From Azospirillum agricola (GTDB taxonomy: Bacteria; Pseudomonadota; Alphaproteobacteria; Azospirillales; Azospirillaceae), in the NCBI RefSeq assembly GCF_017876095.1, contig NZ_JAGINM010000007.1, positions 124,001 to 188,000 on the forward strand: a DNA stretch of 64,000 nucleotides, in the 5' to 3' direction. This document shows positions 35,567 through 45,011 of this stretch, in pieces. The position numbers were made by a program, and so were the translations under genes. A model generated the notes under the pieces. That model saw only the letters and a program-made list of their open reading frames with translations, was not told the origin of the DNA and ran no database searches. Each line of letters opens with the position of its first letter. Positions within the stretch are counted from its first letter, which is position 1.

Positions 35567-36592
35567 TCACTGCCCCGCGACCTTGCGGGCGATCGTGTTG
35601 TCGGTGAGGGCGGCGTTGTCGAGCGTCTCGGACACGCCGAAGAAGGCGCGCGACGCGGTGAGCTTCGCGTCGTCGAGCGCGACGCTCGTCGGGAAGTAGG
35701 GGAGGGTGTTGGTCCAGGCGAGATCCTGGATCTCGGCCGGGTAGGCGTTGTCGGCGCTCGCCTGCTCGGCCAGGAAGTCGAAGACGGCGGCCTTGGCCTT
35801 GGCGGGGTCGCTGCGCGAGACCTTGATCGCCTTGTCCAGCGCCTTCAGGTAGCGCTCGACGACGTCGGGGTTCTGCTTGAGGAAGTCGGCGCGCACCGCC
35901 TGGACCGTGTATTCGAAGGCAGTGATGTCCTTCAGGTCGCGCGAGGGAACGACCAGCGCGGTGCCGTAGCCGTCCCGCACCGCCGTCTCGATGGTGGGGG
36001 AGCCGTTGACGAAGGCGTCGATCTTCCCGGCCTTCAGCGAGGCGAGCTGGCCGGCGATGCTGTTGAGGTTGATGATGGTCGCCTTGTCGGCCGGCAGCCC
36101 GGCCTGCTTCAGGATGAAGCGCGCGAACTCGCCGCTGGAGCCGCCAATGTCGGTGACGGCGATGACGCGGTCGCGCAGCACCGCCCCCTTCTCGGCAAGG
36201 CTGCTGTCGGCGTTGACCTTGCCGTCCCTCAGCAACTCGCTGCGGACGACCAGCGCGTTGGGGAAGCCCTGCACGCCGGTGCCGATCGCCTTCAGCGACT
36301 GGCCCTTCAGCACCGCCTGGGACATGTTCTTCAGCCCGACGATGCCGATTTGGGCACTGCCGCCGACGATGGCCGCGACGGCGTTGGAGCCGCCGTTGCC
36401 GTCGTAGAGGCTGACGTCGAGACCGACCTCGTCGAAATAGCCGAGCTTCTTGGCGATGTAGGCGGTGCCGAACAGGACGCCGGTGGTCGAGGTGACCACC
36501 TCCAGCTTGTCCTTGGCCCAGGCCGGCGCCTGGGGCGCGGTCAGCAGGAAGGCGGCGGCAAGGCCGCCCGTCAGCAGCGATTTGAAGGTCAT
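35567..36592 (-). CDS. NitT/TauT-type ABC transporter substrate-binding protein
   Basis: This 341-residue periplasmic protein has a signal peptide (SLLTGGLAAAFLLTAPQAPAWA, cleavage near 26). It then has the SsuA/NMT1-like fold: VTSTTGVLFGTAYIAKKLGYF, LYDGNGGSNAVAAIVGG, GNSPTIETA-like loops. It would capture a sulfonate, aromatic or related small molecule for the permeases encoded upstream. It precedes the Rieske alpha gene, and close spacing suggests one transcript. The substrate cannot be assigned from sequence. Confidence 0.92.
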   Translation of the reverse strand: MTFKSLLTGGLAAAFLLTAPQAPAWAKDKLEVVTSTTGVLFGTAYIAKKLGYFDEVGLDVSLYDGNGGSNAVAAIVGGSAQIGIVGLKNMSQAVLKGQSLKAIGTGVQGFPNALVVRSELLRDGKVNADSSLAEKGAVLRDRVIAVTDIGGSSGEFARFILKQAGLPADKATIINLNSIAGQLASLKAGKIDAFVNGSPTIETAVRDGYGTALVVPSRDLKDITAFEYTVQAVRADFLKQNPDVVERYLKALDKAIKVSRSDPAKAKAAVFDFLAEQASADNAYPAEIQDLAWTNTLPYFPTSVALDDAKLTASRAFFGVSETLDNAALTDNTIARKVAGQ

Positions 36593-36617
36593 GGTGGGCT
36601 TGCCTTATGGAAAATGG

Positions 36618-37394
36618 CTAAAGCGGTCGGGAGCGCAGGGCGAAGCGTGTCCGCCCGGCCAGCCAGATGACCGCGCCGCTGAGCGCGGTGGCGAGGATGG
36701 TCAGGGTCACGATGGCGGCGAAGGTGCCGGCGGCGTTCATCACCGTGGCGCTGCTGCGCGCCAGATGGCCGAGCCCGCCGCGCGAGGCGACGATCTCGGC
36801 GCCGATCACCGCCACGAAGGCGTAGGGCAGCGCCACCCGCAGGGCGGCCAGCAGCCAGCCGACCGACGCCGGCAGGTAGAGGATGCGCGCCCGCTGGGGC
36901 CAGGAGGCGCCGGACATCAGCATCATGTTCTCCAGCGCGGGCGGCACGGCGCGGATGCCGTGGAACACCGGGTAGAAGAAGAGGAAGAAGACGGTGACGG
37001 CGACCAGCACGATCTTCTGCTGGTCGCCCGCCCCGAACCACAGGATGAACAGTGGGATCAGCGCCACCTTGGGCAGCGCGAACAGCACGTCGACGATCGG
37101 CGCCAGCGCGTCGCCGGCCCGGCGGAAGGATCCCAGCAGCAGCCCGGCGAGGATGCCGGCGCCGCCGCCCCAGAGCAGCCCGACCAGCACCACTCCCAGG
37201 GTCTCCAGCACCGCCTTCTGCAGGATGCCGCGCGACAGCCAAGCTAGGGTCTGCGCCGCGACGGCGGACGGCTTGCTGATCAGCAGGGCGTCGACCAGCC
37301 GGTCGGCCGCCAGCTCCCAGCCGGCCAGCAGCAGCGCGGCGATGCCGATCTGGAGCGCGAGGATGGCGAGGCCGCGGCGGGTGACGGCGGTCAT
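36618..37394 (-). CDS. ABC transporter permease (SsuC/TauC-like), second of the pair
   Basis: This 258-residue inner-membrane protein has about six membrane segments. The EAA-like loop reads IRAVPPALENMMLMSGASWPQRARILYLPA. ATG 37394 overlaps the ATPase stop as ATGA (37391-37394). It differs in sequence from the other permease of the operon, so the transporter is probably a heterodimer in the membrane. The substrate-binding-protein gene follows after 25 bases. Confidence 0.92.
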   Translation of the reverse strand: MTAVTRRGLAILALQIGIAALLLAGWELAADRLVDALLISKPSAVAAQTLAWLSRGILQKAVLETLGVVLVGLLWGGGAGILAGLLLGSFRRAGDALAPIVDVLFALPKVALIPLFILWFGAGDQQKIVLVAVTVFFLFFYPVFHGIRAVPPALENMMLMSGASWPQRARILYLPASVGWLLAALRVALPYAFVAVIGAEIVASRGGLGHLARSSATVMNAAGTFAAIVTLTILATALSGAVIWLAGRTRFALRSRPL

Positions 37395-38248
37395 GGGGCG
37401 TGTCCTCCGCCACCGGTGCCGCCACCACCGGGCCCGGCTTCGAGTTCCGCCGCCAGCTTGTCCCACAGGCGCCGATGCACGGCCTCGTCGGCGCGCGAGC
37501 GGTGCAGCGGGTCGCGGTCGCGCGGCTGCGGCAGCGTCACCGTGTCGATGAGGCGGGCGGGGCGCCTGGAGAAGACGAGGATGCGGTCGGACAGCGCGAT
37601 CGCCTCGTGGAGGTCATGCGTCACCAGCATGACGGTGAGGTTGAGGTCGCGGACGATGCCCAGCAGCTCGCGCTGCATCAGCACGCGGGTCTGGGCGTCG
37701 AGCGCGCCGAACGGCTCGTCGAGCAGCAGGAAGTCGGGGCTGTAGACCAGCGTGCGCGCCAGGCTCATGCGCTTGCGCATGCCGCCGCTGAGCTGGCCCG
37801 GATAGTGGGATTCGAAGCCCTCCAGCCCGACGCGGCGGATCATGGCGCGGGCGCGCTCCCGCCGCTCGGGCTTGGGGACGCGGCGGATCTCCAGTGGCAG
37901 CATGACGTTGCCGAGCACGCTGCGCCAGGGCAGCACTGCGTCGTCCTGGGTCAGGTAGCCGACCTGCGTGTTCGGGCCGTTGACCGCCCGCCCGCCGAAG
38001 GACACGCGCCCGCGGTCGGGCGCCGTCAGGCCGGCGACGAGGTTGAGCAGGGTGGTCTTGCCGCAGCCGGACGGGCCGATCAGCGACACGAACTCGCCGC
38101 GCGCCAGCGTCAGCGACACGTCGTCGAGCGCCAGCGTCGGCCGGCCCTTGGCCTCGAAGGACTTGGTCGCCCCGGCGATCGCCAGCAGCGGCTCGCCACC
38201 GGCGGAACGGGCGGCTGCGGGGTGGGCGAGGATTTCAGCGTGGGTCAT
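37391..38248 (-). CDS. ABC transporter ATPase (NitT/TauT type)
   Basis: This 285-residue ATPase has Walker A GPSGCGKTTLLN, Q-loop LTQDDAVLPW, signature LSGGMRKRMSLAR, Walker B LLLDEPFGALD and switch THDLHEA. The C-terminus is extended by a Gly-rich run (PGGGGTGGGGHAP). ATG 38248 and the stop both overlap neighbouring permease genes as ATGA, so the three are translationally coupled. It energises uptake through the two flanking permeases. Confidence 0.95.
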   Translation of the reverse strand: MTHAEILAHPAAARSAGGEPLLAIAGATKSFEAKGRPTLALDDVSLTLARGEFVSLIGPSGCGKTTLLNLVAGLTAPDRGRVSFGGRAVNGPNTQVGYLTQDDAVLPWRSVLGNVMLPLEIRRVPKPERRERARAMIRRVGLEGFESHYPGQLSGGMRKRMSLARTLVYSPDFLLLDEPFGALDAQTRVLMQRELLGIVRDLNLTVMLVTHDLHEAIALSDRILVFSRRPARLIDTVTLPQPRDRDPLHRSRADEAVHRRLWDKLAAELEAGPGGGGTGGGGHAP

Positions 38249-39042
38249 GACCCCTGGCCCTCCGCGGCCTTCAGGCCGGGAATGGTGTTGAGGAGGCGGA
38301 TGAGCGCGAAGGCGAGCAGCCCGACGATGGCGAGCGCCGCCAGCACGCCGGTCGCGTCCATGTCGGTCGCGGCGAAGAGCAGCACGTAGCCGAGCCCGAG
38401 GTTGGACGCCGACATCTCGCCGAGGATGGCACCATGGAAGGCGTAGATGACGCCCTGGTGCAGCCCGAGCAGGACGAAGGGCAGGGCGGCGGGCAGCCGC
38501 ACCTTGAGCGCCATCGTCACCGGCCCGGCGCCCATCACGGCGACGGAGTTGAGCAGCGACGGGCTGACCGAGCGCACGCCGCTGTAGGCGTTGAAGAACA
38601 CCATGAAGAAGCTGGTCAGAAAGGACAGCAGCAGCGAGGGCAGCCAGCCGACGCCGAACCACAGGATCAGCACCGGCGCCAGCATCGCCTTGGGCAGGGC
38701 GAAGCTCATGAAGACGAAGGGGGCGAGCACCCGGTCGAGCGTGGCGTTGGAGGCGGCGACGAGCGCCAGGCCGACGCCGCCGACGGCGGCCAGCGCGAAG
38801 CCGAGCCCGGTGGTGGCCAGCGTCGCCAGCAGATGCGGCCACAGATAGCCGCTGGCCGCCCAGTCGAGCATCTTCAAGGCCAGCTCGCTCGGGCGGCTCA
38901 GGTAATAGGCGTTGAACAGGCGGCCGGAGGCGGCCTCCCAGAAGGCCAGCAGGGCGAGGGTGACGGCGACCGTACCGAATGGCGGCCGGAGGGCGGGAAG
39001 GCGTCGGCCTCCGGCGCTGTCCGGGCTTGCTGCGATCGACAT
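38245..39042 (-). CDS. ABC transporter permease (SsuC/TauC-like), first gene of operon
   Basis: This 265-residue protein has about six membrane segments. The coupling loop reads VRSVSPSLLNSVAVMGAGPVTMALKVRLPAALPF. It is the promoter-proximal gene of the permease-ATPase-permease-SBP-Rieske operon. Its start faces the divergent dipeptide-type operon across a 430-bp AT-rich region with matching promoter-like elements. Confidence 0.92.
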   Translation of the reverse strand: MSIAASPDSAGGRRLPALRPPFGTVAVTLALLAFWEAASGRLFNAYYLSRPSELALKMLDWAASGYLWPHLLATLATTGLGFALAAVGGVGLALVAASNATLDRVLAPFVFMSFALPKAMLAPVLILWFGVGWLPSLLLSFLTSFFMVFFNAYSGVRSVSPSLLNSVAVMGAGPVTMALKVRLPAALPFVLLGLHQGVIYAFHGAILGEMSASNLGLGYVLLFAATDMDATGVLAALAIVGLLAFALIRLLNTIPGLKAAEGQGS

Positions 39043-39071
39043 AACACACTGAATTTTCGTTCAAGATATCA

Positions 39072-39086
39072 CTATAATCATACTGG
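39072..39086. repeat. 15-base direct repeat, copy 1
   Basis: CTATAATCATACTGG matches copy 2 at 39342-39356 in 13 of 15 positions. It overlaps the -10 region of the minus-strand promoter candidate and may be a regulator site shared by both operons. Confidence 0.45.
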
Positions 39087-39103
39087 GATAATCGGGATGT
39101 CAA
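39077..39103 (-). promoter_or_regulatory. Possible promoter of the permease-Rieske operon
   Basis: On the minus strand TTGACA (plus 39098-39103) is followed after 15 bases by TATGAT (plus 39077-39082). The hexamers are good but the spacing is short of the usual 17, so an activator may be needed. Confidence 0.35.
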
Positions 39104-39324
39104 CCGTGACTGATGAGAGTCTGAAGAATTTGATAAAAACAACAAATCTTGCACGTTAAATATTCGTGGCGGTGCCGGGAGAGGATGGCCGCGGCGATGA
39201 GCAGGATCGGTCGGGCAGAGGCCGCCGCTTTGGGCTGTCCGGTCGGCGTCACGGAAGATGCGATGAAGAACGCGACGCCGCCAACGCCGAGGTTCGAGCA
39301 GATTTGCACACGTGAATATGCCGC

Positions 39325-39354
39325 TTGACAGTCCAATTTTTCTACAATCATACT
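39325..39354 (+). promoter_or_regulatory. Likely sigma-70 promoter of the dipeptide-type operon
   Basis: A perfect -35 box TTGACA (39325-39330) is followed after 18 bases by CATACT (39349-39354), five of six to consensus. Transcription would start near 39361, giving a leader of about 110 bases. Confidence 0.55.
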
Positions 39355-39356
39355 AG
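39342..39356. repeat. 15-base direct repeat, copy 2
   Basis: CTACAATCATACTAG, the partner of the block at 39072-39086. It overlaps the -10 box of the plus-strand promoter, a position suited to repression. Confidence 0.45.
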
Positions 39357-39471
39357 TGAATTGATATATAAAACATAAAATTCACGTTTTTAATCCGCGC
39401 TCCGCCACCGGTCCATCGTGCAAACCCTCGCCGGCCGCTGGTCCGGTGGGACAGATCAGCAAGGGCATTCC

Positions 39472-41100
39472 ATGACGTCCAACGCTTCCCGATCCCTCCT
39501 GCTGCGCGCCGCGGCGCTGGCCGCCGGCGCGGCCGCCCTGCTCGGCGGCACGGCACTGGCGCAGAGCCAGACCCAGGCGCCGCGGGACGGCGGCACCCTG
39601 ACCGCCATCGTCCAGCCCGAGCCGGTCACCCTGACCTCGGCGATCAACACGGCGGCGCCGACCGGCTTCATCAGCGGCAACGTCTTCGACGGCCTGGTCG
39701 ATTACGACCTCGACCTCAACCCCAGGCCGGCCCTGGCCGAGCGGTGGGAGGTGGCGCCGGACGGCCTGTCGATCACCTTCTTCCTGCGCAAGGGTGTGAC
39801 CTGGCACGACGGCCACCCCTTCACCTCCGCCGACGTGAAATGGACGCTGGAGAATGTCTGGAAGACCATCCACCCGCGCAACCAGGCGACCTTCGGCCGG
39901 GTGACGCGGGTCGAGACCCCGGACGATCTCACCGTCATCCTGCGGCTGAGCGAGCCGTCGCTGGCCATTCTCAGCTCGGTCAACTCCAACGGCGCGCAGG
40001 TGCTGCCCAAGCATCTGTACGAGGGGACCGACGTCCTCAACAACCCCCACAACCTGAAGCCGGTCGGCACCGGCGCCTTCGTCTTCAAGGAGTGGAGCAA
40101 GGGCAACCATTTGATCCTGGAGCGCAACCCGAACTACTGGGACAAGGGCAAGCCCCACCTCGACCGCGTCGTCTTCAAGGTGATCCCCGACGCCGCCGCC
40201 AGAGCCGCGGCGCTTGAGAAGGGCGACGTGCAGTACGCGGTGTTCAGCCCGGTGCCGCTGAAGGACGCCGAGCGGCTGGGCAAGCTGCCCGGCCTGAAGA
40301 TCGAGACGCGTGGCTACGAGTGGATCTCGCCCTGGCTGTTCTTCGACCTGAACGTCGACAACCAGTACCTCAAGGACGTGCGGGTCCGCCGCGCCATCGC
40401 CCACGCGATCGACCGCAAGGCGATCTCCAACATCGTCTGGTACGGCTTCGCCAAGCCGGCGATCAGCCCGGTGCCCTCGACGCTGCCGGCCTTCCACGAC
40501 GCCAGCGTCCCGCAGTACGAGTTCGACGTCAGGAAGGCCGAGGCGCTGCTCGACGAGGCCGGCTACAAGCGCGGCGCCGACGGGGTGCGCTTCGCGCTGA
40601 CCCACGATTTCATCCCCTACGGCGACGACTACAAGCGGACCGGCGAGTATCTGAAGCAGGCGCTCAAGCGCGTCGGCATCGAGGTGACGATCCGCAGCCA
40701 GGACACCGCCGCCTTCACCAAGCGCGTGTACGGCGACCGCGACTTCGACATCTCCAGCGCGTGGTTCGCCGCCTTCTCCGACCCGCAGGTCGGCGTGACG
40801 CGCGCCTACTGGTCGGGCTGGGTGGGGAAGAACACGCCCTGGACCAACGGCTCCGGCTACCGCAACCCGGAGGTCGACGCCCTGATCGCCCAGGCCCAGG
40901 GGCAGGCGCGCCAGGAGGACCGCATCGCCACCTTCAAGAGGATCCAGCAGATCGTGCAGACCGATCTGCCCTCGATCCCGCTCGCCGAGCTGAAGTTCTT
41001 CTCGGTCCACGCGGCCAACCTGAAGGACGTGGTGACCCACGGCGACCAGATTTATGGCTCGCTGAAGGACGCCTGGTTCGACAAGGCGGCGTCGAACTGA
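39472..41100 (+). CDS. Dipeptide/oligopeptide-type ABC substrate-binding protein (system 1)
   Basis: This 542-residue periplasmic SBP (family 5) has a signal peptide (RSLLLRAAALAAGAAALLGGTALAQ). It then has RDGGTLTAIVQPEPVTLTSAIN, WHDGHPFTSADVKWTLENV, and VRRAIAHAIDRKAI. ATG 39472 has AAGG 8 bases upstream. Relatives bind peptides, opines, nickel chelates or other amides. It opens a five-gene transporter operon that also includes an AhpD-like gene. The ligand is not evident. Confidence 0.93.
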   Translation: MTSNASRSLLLRAAALAAGAAALLGGTALAQSQTQAPRDGGTLTAIVQPEPVTLTSAINTAAPTGFISGNVFDGLVDYDLDLNPRPALAERWEVAPDGLSITFFLRKGVTWHDGHPFTSADVKWTLENVWKTIHPRNQATFGRVTRVETPDDLTVILRLSEPSLAILSSVNSNGAQVLPKHLYEGTDVLNNPHNLKPVGTGAFVFKEWSKGNHLILERNPNYWDKGKPHLDRVVFKVIPDAAARAAALEKGDVQYAVFSPVPLKDAERLGKLPGLKIETRGYEWISPWLFFDLNVDNQYLKDVRVRRAIAHAIDRKAISNIVWYGFAKPAISPVPSTLPAFHDASVPQYEFDVRKAEALLDEAGYKRGADGVRFALTHDFIPYGDDYKRTGEYLKQALKRVGIEVTIRSQDTAAFTKRVYGDRDFDISSAWFAAFSDPQVGVTRAYWSGWVGKNTPWTNGSGYRNPEVDALIAQAQGQARQEDRIATFKRIQQIVQTDLPSIPLAELKFFSVHAANLKDVVTHGDQIYGSLKDAWFDKAASN

Positions 41101-41102
41101 CC

Positions 41103-42101
41103 ATGGTGGCTCCTTGGTTGAACCGCCGGCGGCTCCGCTTCTGGGCGGGGCGGCTGGCGCACATGGCGCTGGTCGTGCTCGGCATCGCCGTCGTCAACTT
41201 CTTCCTGCTGCATCTGGCGCCCGGCGACGCGGCCCAGGTGCTGGCGGGGGAGGCGGGGTCGGCCACGCCGGAATACATGGCGGCGCTGCGCCGCCAGTTC
41301 GGGCTCGACCAGCCGCTGCCGGTGCAGTTCGCCCAGTATCTGGGGAATCTGCTGACCTTCAACCTCGGCTTCTCCTTCCGGCACGGTCTGCCGGTGCTGG
41401 AACTGATCGGGCAGCGGCTGCCGGCCACCCTGCTGCTGATGACCGCCAGCATCGGCTTCGCGGTGCTGGCCGGATCGGCGCTCGGCGTCGTCGCCGCGCG
41501 CAACGCCGGGCGCCTCGCCGACACGCTGATCTCGACGCTGGCGCTGCTGTTCTACGCGACGCCGGTGTTCTGGATCGGGCTGGTGCTGGTGGTGGTCTTC
41601 TCGGTCGGGCTGGACTGGCTGCCGGTCGGCGGGATGACCAGCGTCGAGGCCGGCTACGCCGGCTGGGACCACGTCAGGGACGTCGCCCGCCATCTGGTGC
41701 TGCCGGCGGCGACGCTCGGGCTGTTCTACCTCGCCATCTACACCCGGCTGATGCGGGCGGCGATGCTGGAGGTGACGACCCAGGATTTCATCCGCACCGC
41801 CGTCGCCAAGGGGCTGAAGCCGCGCCGCATCGCGCTGCGCCATGTGCTGCGCAACGCGCTGCTGCCGGTGGTGACCATGCTGGGGGTGCAGGTCGGCTCG
41901 ATCCTCGGCGGGGCGGTGCTGGTCGAGACCATCTTCGCCTGGCCGGGGCTTGGGCGCCTCGCCTTCGAGGCGCTGTTCCAACGCGACCTCAACCTGCTGC
42001 TCGGCATCCTGCTGTGCAGCTCGGCGGTGGTCGTGGTCGTCAACCTCGCGGTCGATCTCCTCTACACGGTGCTCGACCCGCGCATCGAGCTGGCCCGATG
42101 A
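41103..42101 (+). CDS. Dipeptide-type ABC permease, DppB-like (system 1)
   Basis: This 332-residue inner-membrane permease has about six segments and the family sequence APGDAAQVLAGEAGSATPEY near the N-terminus. The EAA-type loop is TRLMRAAMLEVTTQDFIRTA, followed by KGLKPRRIALRHVLRNALLP. It starts 2 bases after the SBP stop and overlaps the next gene as ATGA (42098-42101). Confidence 0.94.
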   Translation: MVAPWLNRRRLRFWAGRLAHMALVVLGIAVVNFFLLHLAPGDAAQVLAGEAGSATPEYMAALRRQFGLDQPLPVQFAQYLGNLLTFNLGFSFRHGLPVLELIGQRLPATLLLMTASIGFAVLAGSALGVVAARNAGRLADTLISTLALLFYATPVFWIGLVLVVVFSVGLDWLPVGGMTSVEAGYAGWDHVRDVARHLVLPAATLGLFYLAIYTRLMRAAMLEVTTQDFIRTAVAKGLKPRRIALRHVLRNALLPVVTMLGVQVGSILGGAVLVETIFAWPGLGRLAFEALFQRDLNLLLGILLCSSAVVVVVNLAVDLLYTVLDPRIELAR

Positions 42102-42982
42102 GCATCGCCGAACCATCCTTCGCACCTGCCCGGGCGGAGCGTTCCGCCCGCCGGGGCTTGGCGGCCCGCCTGCTGCGCCGGCCCTCGGCGGTCGCCGGGC
42201 TGGGCCTGCTCGGCGCCATCCTCGCCATGGCGGCGCTGGCCGACGTCGCCTACCCGGTCGATCCGCTCGACATGGTCGGCACGCCCTTCCTGTGGCCGGG
42301 CGCCGACCCCGGCTTCCCGCTCGGCACCGACATGATGGGGCGCGACATCGCCGCCGGCATCTTCCACGGCGCGCGGGTGTCGCTGCTGATCGGCGCGGTG
42401 GCGACGCTGGTGTCGCTGGTCATCGGCGTCGGCGTCGGCGCCGTCGCCGGCTTCTTCCGCGGCCGCGCCGACCACGCGCTGATGCATGTGACGGAGCTGT
42501 TCCAGACCATCCCGCCCTTCCTGTTCGCCATCGTCATCGTCGCCATCCTGCAACCGACCATGACCAATGTGGTGCTCGCCATCGGGCTGACCTCCTGGCC
42601 CAGCCTCGCCCGCCTGGTGCGGGCGGAGGTGCTGCGGCTGCGCGACGGCGAGATGGTGCAGGCCAGCATCGTGCTCGGCCTGTCGGACGCGCGCATCATC
42701 CTGACCCATGTGCTGCCCAACGTGCTGGCGCCGATCGTCGTGTCGGCCTCGATCATGGTGGCGTCGGCGATCCTGACGGAATCGAGCCTCGCCTTCCTCG
42801 GTCTCGGCGATCCCAACATCGTCAGCTGGGGCAGCATGGTCGGCGCCGGCCGCGAGGTGCTGCGCACCGACTGGTACGTCGCCACCGTGCCGGGCCTCGC
42901 CATCGTCGCGGCGGTGCTGGCCCTGAACCTGCTCGGCGACGGGCTGAACGACGCTCTCGATCCCAGGCAGAACCGCCGATGA
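42098..42982 (+). CDS. Dipeptide-type ABC permease, DppC-like (system 1)
   Basis: This 294-residue permease pairs with the DppB-like subunit. It has LGTDMMGRDIAAGIFHGARVSL, the DppC signature, and VRAEVLRLRDGEMVQASIVLG in the coupling loop. Both ends overlap neighbours by four bases (ATGA), so translation is coupled along the operon. Confidence 0.94.
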   Translation: MSIAEPSFAPARAERSARRGLAARLLRRPSAVAGLGLLGAILAMAALADVAYPVDPLDMVGTPFLWPGADPGFPLGTDMMGRDIAAGIFHGARVSLLIGAVATLVSLVIGVGVGAVAGFFRGRADHALMHVTELFQTIPPFLFAIVIVAILQPTMTNVVLAIGLTSWPSLARLVRAEVLRLRDGEMVQASIVLGLSDARIILTHVLPNVLAPIVVSASIMVASAILTESSLAFLGLGDPNIVSWGSMVGAGREVLRTDWYVATVPGLAIVAAVLALNLLGDGLNDALDPRQNRR

Positions 42983-44016
42983 CCCACGCTTCACAACCCG
43001 TTCTGGAGGTGGAGGATCTCTCCATCCGCTTCCTGGAGCGCGGACGCAGCCTGCTGGCGGTGCGCAACCTGTCCTTCCAGGTGGCGCGCGGCGAGACGCT
43101 GGCCATCGTCGGCGAGTCCGGCTGCGGCAAGTCGATCACCGCGCTGGCCCTGCTCGGCCTCGTCCCGCCGCCGGGCCGCGCCGAGGGCAGGGCGATCCGG
43201 CTGGAGGGCCGCAACCTGCTGGGGCTCGGGCCGGAGGCTCTGCGCGATGTGCGGGGACGCCGCATCGCCATGGTCTTCCAGGAACCGATGACCACGCTGA
43301 ACCCGGTGCTGACCATCGGCGAGCAGATCGTCGAGACCATCCGCGACCATGAGCCGGTCGGCCGCCGCGAGGCGCGCGACCGCGCGCTGGCGCTGCTGGA
43401 GCGCGTCCACATCCCCGACCCGGTCCGCCGCTTCGGCGAGCACCCGCACCGGCTGTCCGGCGGCATGCGCCAGCGGGTGGTGATCGCCATGGCGCTGGCC
43501 TGCAACCCGGCGGTGCTGGTCGCCGACGAGCCGACGACGGCGCTCGACGTGACGATCCAGGCGCAGATCCTCGACCTGATCGACGAGCTGAAGCAGGGCG
43601 GCATGGGCGTCGTCCTCATCACCCACGATCTGGGGGTGGTCGCCGGCCACGCCGAGCGGGTGCTGGTGATGTACGCCGGCCGCAAGGTGGAGGAGCGCGC
43701 CGCCGCCGCCCTGTTCGCCGACCCGCTGCACCCCTACACGCGCGGCCTGATCGCCGCCCGCCCGCGCCGCCGCGTCGAGGGCGGGGAGCGCTCCCGGCTG
43801 ACCGAGATCCCCGGCACGGTGCCGTCGCTGGCGGCGATGCCGCCGGGCTGCGCCTTCGCCCCGCGCTGCGCGCTGGCGACCACGGACTGCACCGCCGCCG
43901 AGCCGCCCCTGACCTCGCTTGGGGGCACATCGCTGGAAGACGGGCGCGTCGCCTGTCTTCGCGTCGGAGAGTTCCTTGTCCCGAACCATAGCCTTCCCCA
44001 TGCCCGCCTCGCCTGA
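42979..44016 (+). CDS. Dipeptide-type ABC ATPase, DppD-like (system 1)
   Basis: This 345-residue ATPase has Walker [17 protein letters not shown], signature [13 protein letters not shown], Walker [13 protein letters not shown] and switch THDLGVV. The oligopeptide-transporter C-terminal domain contains [13 protein letters not shown] with cysteines that in relatives bind an [4Fe-4S] cluster. It works with the DppF-like subunit encoded next, whose start lies inside this gene. Confidence 0.94.
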   Translation: MTHASQPVLEVEDLSIRFLERGRSLLAVRNLSFQVARGETLAIVGESGCGKSITALALLGLVPPPGRAEGRAIRLEGRNLLGLGPEALRDVRGRRIAMVFQEPMTTLNPVLTIGEQIVETIRDHEPVGRREARDRALALLERVHIPDPVRRFGEHPHRLSGGMRQRVVIAMALACNPAVLVADEPTTALDVTIQAQILDLIDELKQGGMGVVLITHDLGVVAGHAERVLVMYAGRKVEERAAAALFADPLHPYTRGLIAARPRRRVEGGERSRLTEIPGTVPSLAAMPPGCAFAPRCALATTDCTAAEPPLTSLGGTSLEDGRVACLRVGEFLVPNHSLPHARLA

Positions 44017-44995
44017 GTCTTCCGTGTCCGGGGAGCCGCTGCTGGCGGTCGAGGATCTCGTCGTCCGCTACGACACGCCGCACGGCGTCGTCCACGCGGT
44101 GGACGGGGTGTCGCTGACCGTGCGGCCGGGCGAAACCTTCGGCCTCGTCGGCGAATCCGGTTGCGGGAAATCGACGCTCGGCCGGGCGATCCTGCGGCTG
44201 ATCGAGCCGGCGGCCGGCCGCATCCGCCTGGACGGCGAAGAGCTGTCCGGAAAGAGCCGGGCGGCGCTGCGTCCGATCCGCCGCAAGATCCAAATGGTGT
44301 TCCAGGACCCGTTCGGCTCGCTCGACCCGCGCTGGACCGTCGGGCAGCTGCTGGCCGAGCCGCTGCACGTCCACGGCATCGGCCGGCGGGCGGAGCGGCG
44401 TGACCGTGTCGCCGACCTGCTCTCCCGCGTCGGCCTGCCGGCGGATGCGGGCTCGCGCCACCCGCACGAGTTCTCCGGCGGGCAGCGCCAGCGCATCGGC
44501 ATCGCCCGCGCGCTCGCCCTGTCGCCCCAATTGGTGGTGTGCGACGAGCCGGTGTCGGCGCTCGACGTGTCGGTGCAGGCGCAGATCCTCAACCTGCTGG
44601 CCGACCTGCAACGCGACCTCGGCGTGGCCTTCCTGTTCATCAGCCACGATCTGTCGGTGGTCGAGCACATCGCCGACCGGGTCGGCGTGATGTATCTCGG
44701 CCGCATCGTCGAGACCGCCCCGCGCGAGGCGCTGTGGCGGCGTCCGCTGCACCCCTACACCCAGGCGCTGTTCGACGCGGTTCCCGACCTCGACCGCCCG
44801 GTGGCGCGGCGGGCGCGGGTGGCGCTGACCGGCGATCCGCCCAGCGCCTTCGCGCCGCCCGCCGGCTGCCGCTTCCACACCCGCTGCCCGCTGGCGGTCG
44901 AGCGCTGCCGCCGCGAGGCGCCCTCCCTGCGCGCGGTCGGTGGCGCCGACCATCAGGTCGCCTGTCACCTCGCCGACGCCGTCCTTTCAAACTGA
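43976..44995 (+). CDS. Dipeptide-type ABC ATPase, DppF-like (system 1)
   Basis: This ATPase has 339 residues from TTG 43976. That start is chosen for its GGAG at 43966-43969; ATG 44000 gives 331 residues and is the alternative. It has Walker [18 protein letters not shown]-loop [14 protein letters not shown], signature [13 protein letters not shown], Walker [12 protein letters not shown] and switch SHDLSVV. The C-terminal oligopeptide domain has [11 protein letters not shown]. It overlaps the end of the DppD-like gene and is followed by the AhpD-like gene. Confidence 0.93.
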   Translation: MSRTIAFPMPASPESSVSGEPLLAVEDLVVRYDTPHGVVHAVDGVSLTVRPGETFGLVGESGCGKSTLGRAILRLIEPAAGRIRLDGEELSGKSRAALRPIRRKIQMVFQDPFGSLDPRWTVGQLLAEPLHVHGIGRRAERRDRVADLLSRVGLPADAGSRHPHEFSGGQRQRIGIARALALSPQLVVCDEPVSALDVSVQAQILNLLADLQRDLGVAFLFISHDLSVVEHIADRVGVMYLGRIVETAPREALWRRPLHPYTQALFDAVPDLDRPVARRARVALTGDPPSAFAPPAGCRFHTRCPLAVERCRREAPSLRAVGGADHQVACHLADAVLSN

Positions 44996-45011
44996 ACGAG
45001 GATTTTCCCCC

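Larger units (their letters stand above)
39043..39471. other. Divergent control region between two transporter operons
   Basis: These 429 bases are AT-rich at both ends and contain no supported gene. They hold promoter-like elements for each direction and two copies of a near-identical 15-base block, listed separately. Confidence 0.6.
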
